Assembly (NCBI GenBank): GCA_027039745.1
Contig: JALUMP010000168.1
Span: 1 to 5,856, forward strand
DNA length: 5,856 bases
DNA from: Candidatus Parcubacteria bacterium
GTDB taxonomy: Bacteria; Patescibacteriota; Minisyncoccia; Phycocordibacterales; GCA-2747955
Reading direction: 5' to 3'
The position numbers and the translations under genes were made by a program. Positions 1 through 5,853 of this stretch are shown piece by piece. The notes under the pieces are model-generated. The model was not told the origin of the DNA, made no database searches, and saw only the letters and a list, made by a program, of their open reading frames with translations. The first letter of the stretch is position 1. Each line of letters starts with the position of its first letter.

Positions 1-8
1 TGTTTTTG

Positions 9-23
9 ATTATACCATATAAA
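9..23 (-). promoter_or_regulatory. Extended -10 promoter for a gene beyond the left edge
   Basis: On the minus strand this reads TTTATATGGTATAAT, lying just after the stop of the transglycosylase-like gene and pointing out of the window. It differs from the parB promoter 15-mer at a single base (G for A between TG and TATAAT). The gene it would serve is not in view. No convincing terminator is visible between it and the TAA at 59-61. Confidence 0.5.
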
Positions 24-58
24 TTAAAATAAAAAAACATTTTTAAATTTTTTTTAAA

Positions 59-601
59 TTAATTGATTTTTTTTTGAATTTTTTTAATATTTTTCCACAG
101 TGAATTACAATATATTTTATTTAGTCTTTTTGTTCCACTATTATATCTTCCTATCGTGTACCAAGAATAACCGAATTTATTAATTAAATTCGCTAGTATT
201 TTTTGAACTTCTTTTTTCGCTTTATTGAAAATAAAATAATTTTCAATATTTTTTAATTTATTGTATTTTATACTTATTTGAAAAGGACCTAAGTCTAAAT
301 TATTGATTTTTATTGCTTGTAATTTTTTTACTGTTTCAACACATTTTTTAACATTATAACAATATATATTTCTTCTGTGTTTTATTTTAAAACCGTTTTT
401 TTTCGCTTTTATTTTATCCTTTGTACTGTTTAATGAGATAATATATGGATTACAATAATCACCTTCTTTTAAACATTCATTCATTAAAATAGCAGTCGTT
501 AGAAGCTCTGGAATATGTGTAGAATTCACCCTTTGTGATGAAAATAACATAGTGGAATAAACTGTATTAATGAAAGCAATTATTAAAATTGTTTTTTTCA
601 T
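59..601 (-). CDS. Exported lytic transglycosylase-like protein (SLT/VirB1-type)
   Basis: The 180-residue protein probably cleaves peptidoglycan in the periplasm. A signal peptide is visible: M-K-K followed by a hydrophobic core (about 4-15) and a small-residue region ending near 22. The SLT-type core is recognisable from N101-L-D-L-G-P-F-Q-I-S110 (family pattern 'N.DlGl.QIn') and from the later W147...Y153-N-S-G156 block (family 'YN.G'). The catalytic Glu should precede an NP pair. Here N51-P52-Y53 is preceded by E46, one residue further away than in the usual ESxxNP spacing, and by E42 in an NEC context, so either could be catalytic. Five cysteines (43, 50, 81, 87, 165) fit an oxidised periplasmic protein. 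Such enzymes help phages or conjugation machines cross the cell wall, or act in lysis, but no partner gene is visible. AAGGA lies about 6 bases before the ATG. It follows a 237-base gap with its own promoter-like boxes, so it is likely expressed separately from the parB-sigma cluster. Confidence 0.72.
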   Translation of the reverse strand: MKKTILIIAFINTVYSTMLFSSQRVNSTHIPELLTTAILMNECLKEGDYCNPYIISLNSTKDKIKAKKNGFKIKHRRNIYCYNVKKCVETVKKLQAIKINNLDLGPFQISIKYNKLKNIENYFIFNKAKKEVQKILANLINKFGYSWYTIGRYNSGTKRLNKIYCNSLWKNIKKIQKKIN

Positions 602-635
602 AATTTTCCTTTTTAGAAATATTATTTTTTAAAAT

Positions 636-677
636 ACTGAATTTTTTCAGTGAACCTCACCACCTTAAAAGGCGATG
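636..677 (-). promoter_or_regulatory. Structured, GC-richer leader patch upstream of the transglycosylase-like gene
   Basis: In a gap that is otherwise about 80% A+T, bases 650-680 are near half G+C. On the minus strand CATCGCC (677-671) can pair with GGTGGTG (664-658) around a 6-base loop, giving 7 bp with two G-U wobbles. A second stem, ACTGAA (651-646) / TTCAGT (641-636), follows with a 4-base loop. On the plus strand the two wobbles become A-C mismatches, so the structure favours a minus-strand RNA. It ends about 35 bases before the ATG. It matches no riboswitch class that I can name; a leader element, a small RNA or a weak terminator are all possible. Confidence 0.45.
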
Positions 678-688
678 TCTTCTACTAA

Positions 689-730
689 ATTATGATAAAT
701 AAACTATAGCTTTTTTACTGAATTTGTTAA
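689..730 (-). promoter_or_regulatory. Candidate promoter region of the transglycosylase-like gene
   Basis: On the minus strand TTAACA (730-725) is followed after 16 bases by TATAGT (708-703), an acceptable -35/-10 pair. A second -10-like box, CATAAT (694-689), lies just downstream. Either would start a transcript about 80-95 bases before the ATG, so the GC-richer structured patch at 636-677 would be in the leader. Confidence 0.4.
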
Positions 731-734
731 CAAA
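723..734. promoter_or_regulatory. 12-bp perfect palindrome, possible operator
   Basis: TTTGTTAACAAA is fully self-complementary over 12 bases and overlaps the TTAACA candidate -35 (730-725) of the downstream gene. A repressor dimer bound here would block that promoter. Only a single copy was noticed, and the base composition makes a chance occurrence possible. Confidence 0.35.
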
Positions 735-792
735 AAACTAAATATTATTAAATCTTCTTTGATTTTTATATTATCATAACATTAATATACTT

Positions 793-812
793 AAAAATAG
801 CTTCACTAGCTA
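793..812 (-). terminator. Weak intrinsic terminator after the zinc-ribbon gene
   Basis: On the minus strand TAGCT (812-808), a 5-base loop and AGCTA (802-798) are followed directly by five T (797-793). It lies about 27 bases past the TGA. The stem is short and has only two G-C pairs, but the order stem then T-run on the correct strand fits a terminator closing the parB-sigma cluster. Confidence 0.45.
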
Positions 813-838
813 AAAAAATTGATACATCTCGTTAGGAA

Positions 839-2038
839 TCAAACACTTTTTTCAACTGTATAAAAGTATTTATTTTTTTCTTTTTTTGCATATAAAATCA
901 TTGGTCTTTTATCTTTAAAAAACAGTATTTGCTTAGTAAAATTCAAAATTGAAATCTGTTGTTGAGTAAGCAATATATTGTAATATTCTTTTTTAAATTT
1001 TACATCACAATGAGAACAGTAAGCTCCCCTTGAAAACATCAAAATTCCTTTTTTACAATCTTGACATTGAATTTCTTTTTTTCTTAATATTTCAGCCACA
1101 ATAGCATTTGCACTTGATGTATTATTTTCTTTAATGAAACTGACCATGTTCTCATACAAAGATAATGTAAATAATTTCTCTATATTTTTATTTATTTTTA
1201 TTACACCTTTTGAAAAATCAATAACACTATCTTTTTCTAGTTTAGATAATGTCCTGATCATTTCATATGAAAAAATTCCAAATTTTGATTTTAGAATTTG
1301 ATATAAAATATGAATTGGCATTCCTTCTTCATTTTTCAAATCTCTTTTATTGAAGCCTATTTCATTTCCTTTTTTATAAACAAAATTATTTTTTAACTCT
1401 ATATTCTCAAATTTTACATTTTTTGGTTCTATTAATAAATTTGTTTGATTCTCTGTATAACTTTTCATGATATCAAAAATAAATAAATCAATTTCATATT
1501 CAAAAATATATTTAAAAAACAATAAAGCATTATAACTGTGTTTTACTTTTTTTACTGGTGCTGTGTTGGATGATAAGAAACCTTTTTTAATATGTTCTCC
1601 ATATATACTCAGTATTGATAATACTATTAATTCAGATAAAGAAAAAAAAGATAACATTGATATTTTATTTGTTTGAAACAAAAAAGAATTTTCTTCCATT
1701 GTATTCATTCTAATATATGCATCTAAAATCATTCTATTTTTTACTTTTTTTTCATAAGAATCTAATGTTTTATTTTGTTGTATTGTTTTATCAAAAAAAT
1801 TATTTTCAAGAAGAAAAACTCTCCATAATAATAAATAGTCTTTAGATGAGTTATTAACTAAAATATCTTTATTTAAATTCTTTAAATATAAATCCATTTT
1901 TAAATAATTAAATGTTGCTTTTATTGTATTATCATCAGTTTTTACCTCTATTTTTACAAATGGTTTCAATTTATCATAAGGGACAACCTTTTCCTTATTT
2001 GTTTTTCTTTCTTTATAATCCACATATTGAATATTCAT
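839..2038 (-). CDS. Unknown protein with four-Cys zinc ribbon and topoisomerase-like C-terminal repeat
   Basis: I do not recognise the 399-residue protein as a whole. Residues 1-320 are Lys/Asn/Ile-rich and mostly helical in appearance, with a fairly hydrophobic stretch near 127-150 that contains charges and is probably not a membrane segment. The C-terminal part is more informative: C325-x2-C328 and C341-x2-C344 form a four-cysteine zinc ribbon. The segment from about 338, a GAYCSHC start, then a basic stretch, ILLTQQQ and a K/Y-rich end, follows the layout of the topoisomerase IA C-terminal repeat ('C..C.f.i.k...g..Lt..q...Ll'). The stretch at about 255-315 is faintly like the region of topoisomerase IA that precedes these repeats, but no Toprim domain or convincing catalytic tyrosine motif is present, so an active topoisomerase is unlikely. 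A nucleic-acid-binding role is inferred. AGGA sits about 7 bases before the ATG. The gene is 16 bases after the sigma gene, and a weak hairpin terminator follows its TGA. Confidence 0.8.
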   Translation of the reverse strand: MNIQYVDYKERKTNKEKVVPYDKLKPFVKIEVKTDDNTIKATFNYLKMDLYLKNLNKDILVNNSSKDYLLLWRVFLLENNFFDKTIQQNKTLDSYEKKVKNRMILDAYIRMNTMEENSFLFQTNKISMLSFFSLSELIVLSILSIYGEHIKKGFLSSNTAPVKKVKHSYNALLFFKYIFEYEIDLFIFDIMKSYTENQTNLLIEPKNVKFENIELKNNFVYKKGNEIGFNKRDLKNEEGMPIHILYQILKSKFGIFSYEMIRTLSKLEKDSVIDFSKGVIKINKNIEKLFTLSLYENMVSFIKENNTSSANAIVAEILRKKEIQCQDCKKGILMFSRGAYCSHCDVKFKKEYYNILLTQQQISILNFTKQILFFKDKRPMILYAKKEKNKYFYTVEKSV

Positions 2039-2054
2039 TAGTCATCCTATATGT

Positions 2055-2720
2055 CTAAATAAGATGATAATCTTTTTTCATTTCAGTTCTTTCTTCATCT
2101 GTTAAATGTTTGCTTCTTAACACTTTTTTTAAGATTAAAGCTAATGCTTGATTTCTCAATCTTTTTAGCTCTGGTATTTCCAAGTCAAGAACATCCGCTG
2201 CATTTCTTATCTTATCATATTCAAGAGAAGCATAGAGCACTCTTTGTAATTTCATTGGTAATTCTGATTTTGCCATAAGAGTTGCTGTTCTTTTCCTATA
2301 ATAATCATCTTCAGCAATAATTTCATCTTCAATATTTATTTTTGACACAGAATCTGATTCAAAACCATCATCTGTATATTTTATTACAATATCTCCATTT
2401 TCAATTAATTTTTGTGCATAATCTTGAGTTGATTCTTCTTTTTTTATATATATTGTTATTTCACCTCTTATTTTGTTGTAAAAATGTGTATTAAATGCTG
2501 TACCATGTGATGGATCATATGAAAACACTGCTTTCATTAGTGCTTGTGTCACTAAATTATTTGCGAATTCATCGCCACCCGGTAATGATGGAAATGATCT
2601 CCTGAAAATATAAAAGTGTTTTATCCCAAATAATAAAGTTTCTTCATATTCATCCTTATCATTTAATCCTAACATAGACATCGCTAGCACTTCTTCGTTT
2701 TGATTTGTATTTTTTTTCAT
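2055..2720 (-). CDS. Alternative RNA polymerase sigma factor (FliA/phage-type, regions 2 and 4 only)
   Basis: The 221-residue protein should bind host core RNA polymerase and redirect it to its own promoters. Region 2 spans about 50-94. After a GGDEF-A-N-N-L-V-T-Q-A-L-M-K-A helix it has Y68-D69-P70, the F76-N-T-H motif and K83-I-R-G86, matching the sigma-70 family pattern 'YDP..G..F.T...RIRG' of FliA-like factors. Region 4 spans about 153-200: an LP start at 154-155, a helix-turn-helix around A174-A-D-V-L-D-L-E-I-P, then a basic helix with R187/R189. Between them (97-150) is an acidic linker rather than a recognisable region 3, and there is no region 1.1. This compact plan is common for phage and ECF-like sigmas. 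The apparent GGDEF string is part of the sigma helix, not a cyclase. The start is preceded by AAAAGGG; the gene follows parB by 12 bases and precedes the zinc-ribbon gene by 16, so co-transcription is likely. Its target promoters cannot be identified with certainty here. Confidence 0.85.
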   Translation of the reverse strand: MKKNTNQNEEVLAMSMLGLNDKDEYEETLLFGIKHFYIFRRSFPSLPGGDEFANNLVTQALMKAVFSYDPSHGTAFNTHFYNKIRGEITIYIKKEESTQDYAQKLIENGDIVIKYTDDGFESDSVSKINIEDEIIAEDDYYRKRTATLMAKSELPMKLQRVLYASLEYDKIRNAADVLDLEIPELKRLRNQALALILKKVLRSKHLTDEERTEMKKDYHLI

Positions 2721-2732
2721 TTTAACCCTTTT

Positions 2733-3731
2733 TTATTTTATTTTTTTTTCAATTTTTCCAAATATTGATAAAAGCTTAGTAGCTGAAAGTTTTGACAGTT
2801 CATTTAATGATATCTTTATTTTTATATTTTTCCAATCATCATCATATGACACATTTAAGCCTAAATCTTTTATAGTATTTTCATACTCTGATACACAAAA
2901 TTCTTCTTCCTCAATATATTCTTTTTCCATTTTTACAGTTTCATTAAAATTAGAGTTCTCATCTTCTTTTTTTTCTTTTATTGTATCAAATATATCTTTA
3001 ATTTCATCATTTTTATTAGTTTCTACAATCTTTTCTTTTTCTTCTCTTATTGGAAATAAATTTTCTTTTTCCTTCTCTCTTACTAGTGATTCTATTTCTA
3101 TTGATATCAGTTCTTTAAAAGCTTTAATATTTGCACCATCTTCGCTCTCTCTTTTCCTTATTTCATTTAAAACAAACATTAATATTTTTTTTCCAGGCTT
3201 TAGCTCTGCTAAGATTGCTAATTTTTCTAATACATCATAAGATGAAGAGAAAACATATTTTTTATTTTCAAGTAGAAAATTAACTATATAATCTGGAAAC
3301 TTTCCTCCAAATTTCAACATTGCTTTCACATCAGAAAAAGACAATCCAGTTGTATTTACAACATCTTCTTCATTGAAAAATAATTCTAGCTCTAACCCTT
3401 CTTGTATTGCATTCGCTAGTTCTACAACATGTAAATCAACTCTCAACAAATTGTCTACAAGTGGAATTCTCGAATCTTCTTTTTCTAGCACTTCAACAGT
3501 CACTGTTTTAAACTTTAATTTCTTTAAAGCTTTTATTCTTCTGTGCCCTGTTTGAATTATATATTTTCCTGGAAGTTCTGGATGCATAATCACCTTTGGT
3601 TTATTAATTAATCCTATTTCTTGAATTGAATTTTGCAGTTCTTCCAACCCCTCTTCTTCATTGACTCTTGGTTGATAAGGTGTTGGTATTAAATTATATA
3701 TATCTGTTTCTATTATTTTTGAAGAATTCAT
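2733..3731 (-). CDS. ParB/Spo0J-family DNA-binding protein (solo, CTP-switch type)
   Basis: The N-terminal ParB/Sulfiredoxin domain is clear: box I TPYQPR (17-22), box II TGHRRIKAL (61-69), and a third box DNLLRVDL (93-100) followed by the E104-L-A helix. A helix-turn-helix (about 118-150) comes next. In chromosomal ParB proteins box II reads GERR and the third box ENLQR, and these bind CTP and Mg. Here box II is GHRR and the Glu of the third box is Asp93, while Asn94 is kept, so nucleotide binding is plausible but hydrolysis may differ. Residues from about 215 to 290 are a Glu/Lys-rich, probably disordered linker, and a short C-terminal region (about 300-332) could dimerise. Only about ten residues precede the domain, and no ParA-stimulating LGxGL arginine motif is seen. 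No parA lies in the window. The start is supported by AAAAAGG eight bases upstream and an extended -10 promoter. It heads a tight cluster, 12 bases before the sigma gene. The role could be partition, DNA condensation or transcriptional regulation. Confidence 0.88.
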   Translation of the reverse strand: MNSSKIIETDIYNLIPTPYQPRVNEEEGLEELQNSIQEIGLINKPKVIMHPELPGKYIIQTGHRRIKALKKLKFKTVTVEVLEKEDSRIPLVDNLLRVDLHVVELANAIQEGLELELFFNEEDVVNTTGLSFSDVKAMLKFGGKFPDYIVNFLLENKKYVFSSSYDVLEKLAILAELKPGKKILMFVLNEIRKRESEDGANIKAFKELISIEIESLVREKEKENLFPIREEKEKIVETNKNDEIKDIFDTIKEKKEDENSNFNETVKMEKEYIEEEEFCVSEYENTIKDLGLNVSYDDDWKNIKIKISLNELSKLSATKLLSIFGKIEKKIK

Positions 3732-3753
3732 TTTTATTACCTTTTTATTTGCA

Positions 3754-3768
3754 ATTATATCATATAAA
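3754..3768 (-). promoter_or_regulatory. Extended -10 promoter of the parB-sigma cluster
   Basis: Read on the minus strand, this is TTTATATGATATAAT: a perfect TATAAT (3759-3754) with a TG one base upstream, preceded by a T-rich stretch. No clear -35 is seen, as is common in Campylobacterota. Transcription would start near 3747, giving a leader of roughly 15 bases with an AAAAAGG ribosome site before the ATG at 3731. A near-identical 15-mer (one mismatch) occurs at 9-23. It could be read by the host main sigma factor or by the element's own one. Confidence 0.65.
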
Positions 3769-3813
3769 AAGATATTTGAGGAGTATGTTTAAATATCATA
3801 AACAAAATCTTTC

Positions 3814-3830
3814 CTCCATCCAAAATGGAG
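3814..3830 (-). other. Six-bp hairpin between the 630-residue gene and parB
   Basis: CTCCAT (3814-3819) and ATGGAG (3825-3830) form a perfect 6-bp stem with a 5-base loop, about 50 bases past the stop of the upstream gene. On the minus strand it is followed by GAAAGATTTTG rather than a clean T-run, so it is a weak terminator candidate at best; it could instead be an operator. A smaller perfect repeat, TTCCT (3846-3850) / AGGAA (3854-3858), lies nearer the stop. Confidence 0.35.
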
Positions 3831-3882
3831 TTGTAAATATATAATTTCCTTATAGGAATTAGTATTAGTGCAGGTTTTTCAC

Positions 3883-5775
3883 CTACTCTAATATTTTTTG
3901 GTTTCCTGCATCACTATAACCTAATGACGCAGGAATTGAAGCTTTTTTAAGACCTACTGCGTTTCTTAAATTATCTAAAACTACATCAGAGTATCCTGTT
4001 CCAATAGTATACTCATCAAAATTAAATGATGTTGTCATAAGAACTTTATCTTTGTAATCTCTATAACAATCGATAATCTCTTTTTTCATTAAGTTTCCAT
4101 TTACTTCAATATTGTCAAAACAAAGAATGTTTTTTTCCTCATCCAACCAAGTAAACGATTGTGCATGTGTTTCAAGTTTATTTTTCTTTGAAACTTTGAA
4201 AATTGTTGATGTTTCAGGATTGTCTAACATATAATAAACACAAGCACCACCTAATCCTAATGGATGTTGACAACAATGTGTTTCATTTCCTGCAACTAAA
4301 ATATTTTCATCTCTTTGATCTAACATTTCCCAATGTAAATCACCAACATCTCCTGAAAGTGTTGGAATTCTTGTTGGTGCTTTTTCTCTAATTTCTTGTC
4401 TTTCACCCCAGATTTTTTGATAAACCTCAAATTCTGCTTGAGAAACCTTGGCTCTGGCACATACTTCAGCAACTAATGGATCAGTTACTAACTCGTACTT
4501 TAAACTTATAAGAATTTTTTGTAGTTTTTTTCTTGTAATTTTTTTTACCAATATGTTTTCTACTTTACAATACTTTAAGATTCTATCAACATTCTCAATA
4601 CCACTTTTTAACAATGCAGAATTTGCTTTCTCTTTTTGGTCACTAGAATGTGCAATTTTGATTATTTGCTTAATTAAAGCAATTTCATCTTCCACTTTGT
4701 TCTCCAAAGTCTTTTCCAATCTTTTTTCTGCTATTTCAAGCTTTTTATTGGATTCTTCTAAATCTTTTTGAAATAAAACATTATCTGGATCATTTTCCAA
4801 ATTGTTTTCTGCTTCTTCAATCATTTTTTTAATATTTGGGATATCTCTTTCTGGAATCAGTTTTCTTTCACGAATTCTCATAAAAAAAGATTTTGTTTCT
4901 AAACTATGCCAAATCTTCGCTCCATAAATTTTAATTGCTTTTATAGCAACTTGTGAACCTACTAATTCAACTAATGAAACAATACCTGTTTGATGCAATT
5001 CACTATAACCAATAAATTTATCTCTTCCAAACATTTTCAAAAAATTCATCCAATCTTTTAACTTAAATGACTCAATAACAAAGACTCCTAATTGCACTGA
5101 TGCTAATTTTGGTATTGTTTTATGATATTTTAGCCATAATTCTTTTTTATATGCTAATGTTATAGCTTTCTCCAATTCACCTTCTGATGGTAATTTTATA
5201 TAAAAAACTTCACGAAGATCATGAATATTAGTTTTGTTACATTTTTCAATAACAACACTACTAACTACATCTTCTAACCAATTCTCTTGAATAGGTATAG
5301 GTAGTTTTCTCATTACCTCTATAATTCTGCCTCTAATAATCTCTTCTTTTTTGTCAAGATCAGATTCCTTTATTAAAACAAAAATCTCTTCACCTGGTAT
5401 TCTTTCATTTGTCATACCTGATTTATATTTCGAAAAACGTTGTAAACCATTTTTGTCTTCTTTCTTTCCTAAAACCCACAATAAGGAACTCTTATTTGTA
5501 GTAAGTTTTCTCTTTACAGGAACATACTCTCCAGATTCTATGTCTTTTTTTGGATAATTAATAAAAACTGAATTATATTCAATATTTTCAGCTTTTGTTT
5601 TTGAACAATTATGCAAAAAACCTTCAATATATACGGCTTCTACGACAGGAGCATCAGCCATATTTCTTTCCTCAACTCTTTCTTTTCTGTCTTCTTCTGT
5701 AACTTCAGTATTATCTATAAAAAATACTGTTCCGTATGAAATCTTAGCACTGCCATTATCACTAATAAATACCAT
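3883..5775 (-). CDS. Large-phage-type protein of unknown function with C-terminal HCCQ/DNIE domain
   Basis: This is an intact 630-residue reading frame, and I cannot assign a biochemical role. Visible parts are an N-terminal segment (about 1-160) with no recognised motif, a helical middle, a Glu/Lys-rich probable coiled coil at about 310-365, and a C-terminal domain from about 470. That domain has an H500-C501-C502-Q503-H504-P505 motif, a glycine-rich turn just after it, a strand with TIFKV, an AQSFTW-like strand and D554-N555-I556-E557. From memory, the order 'CCQ, then AQSxxW, then DNIE' recurs at the C terminus of uncharacterised proteins in large phages, and the topology is reminiscent of PcfJ-like proteins; no search was run. 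There is no signal peptide or membrane helix, so it is probably cytoplasmic. The start has a strong AGGAG ribosome site about 8 bases upstream. M39 (codon 5659-5661) also has a good site. The stop is TAG. It is separated from parB by 151 bases that contain a promoter, so it is probably a separate transcription unit. Confidence 0.85.
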   Translation of the reverse strand: MVFISDNGSAKISYGTVFFIDNTEVTEEDRKERVEERNMADAPVVEAVYIEGFLHNCSKTKAENIEYNSVFINYPKKDIESGEYVPVKRKLTTNKSSLLWVLGKKEDKNGLQRFSKYKSGMTNERIPGEEIFVLIKESDLDKKEEIIRGRIIEVMRKLPIPIQENWLEDVVSSVVIEKCNKTNIHDLREVFYIKLPSEGELEKAITLAYKKELWLKYHKTIPKLASVQLGVFVIESFKLKDWMNFLKMFGRDKFIGYSELHQTGIVSLVELVGSQVAIKAIKIYGAKIWHSLETKSFFMRIRERKLIPERDIPNIKKMIEEAENNLENDPDNVLFQKDLEESNKKLEIAEKRLEKTLENKVEDEIALIKQIIKIAHSSDQKEKANSALLKSGIENVDRILKYCKVENILVKKITRKKLQKILISLKYELVTDPLVAEVCARAKVSQAEFEVYQKIWGERQEIREKAPTRIPTLSGDVGDLHWEMLDQRDENILVAGNETHCCQHPLGLGGACVYYMLDNPETSTIFKVSKKNKLETHAQSFTWLDEEKNILCFDNIEVNGNLMKKEIIDCYRDYKDKVLMTTSFNFDEYTIGTGYSDVVLDNLRNAVGLKKASIPASLGYSDAGNQKILE

Positions 5776-5782
5776 TTTTTTC

Positions 5783-5788
5783 TCCTAC
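5783..5788 (-). promoter_or_regulatory. Ribosome binding site supporting the first ATG of the 630-residue gene
   Basis: On the minus strand a TAGGAG sequence lies about eight bases before the ATG at 5775. This is the strongest Shine-Dalgarno match in the window and supports the first ATG over the in-frame ATG at codon 39. Confidence 0.6.
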
Positions 5789-5797
5789 TATACTTTA

Positions 5798-5837
5798 CTA
5801 TCTTTTTTAATTTTCACTTTTTTAAAGTAAAAGATAG
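5798..5837 (-). repeat. Nested inverted repeat in the leader of the 630-residue protein gene
   Basis: CTATCTTTT (5798-5806) is a perfect 9-base complement of AAAAGATAG (5829-5837). Inside it, ACTTT (5816-5820) pairs perfectly with AAAGT (5824-5828) around a 3-base loop. The two stems abut on one side, leaving a 9-base bulge (5807-5815) on the other. No T-run follows on the minus strand, so it is not a classical terminator for an upstream gene. It could be a leader RNA structure or a protein-binding operator. AT-richness raises the chance of coincidence. Confidence 0.5.
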
Positions 5838-5847
5838 AATACTTATT

Positions 5848-5853
5848 ATTATA
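5848..5853 (-). promoter_or_regulatory. Candidate -10 box of the 630-residue protein gene
   Basis: A perfect TATAAT on the minus strand sits only three bases from the window end, so any upstream promoter elements cannot be seen. It would give a leader of about 65 bases that contains the inverted repeat at 5798-5837. Confidence 0.4.

Noticed and set aside
1..58. A/T-rich partial repeats after the transglycosylase-like gene as a terminator
   Set aside because: Only A/T runs without a G-C containing stem are present; no credible terminator can be supported.
671..690. Plus-strand GGCGATG followed by TCTAC, resembling parts of a fluoride riboswitch
   Set aside because: The order and pairing of the conserved elements do not fit the fluoride motif, and no plus-strand gene follows.
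2560..2585. GGDEF string in the sigma factor (residues 48-52)
   Set aside because: It lies in the region 2 helix of a sigma factor; none of the rest of a diguanylate cyclase domain is present.
3755..3799. Minus-strand 14-codon reading frame with a GGAGG upstream, possible leader peptide before parB
   Set aside because: The GGAGG is about 13 bases from the ATG, the frame is tiny, and its stop lies inside the parB -10 box, so it would be upstream of that promoter's transcript.
3373..5557. Plus-strand reading frames at 3373-3555, 4203-4391, 4448-4771 and 5351-5557
   Set aside because: They lie antisense to well-supported minus-strand genes, have low-complexity Ser/Phe/Leu-rich products and no ribosome sites of note.
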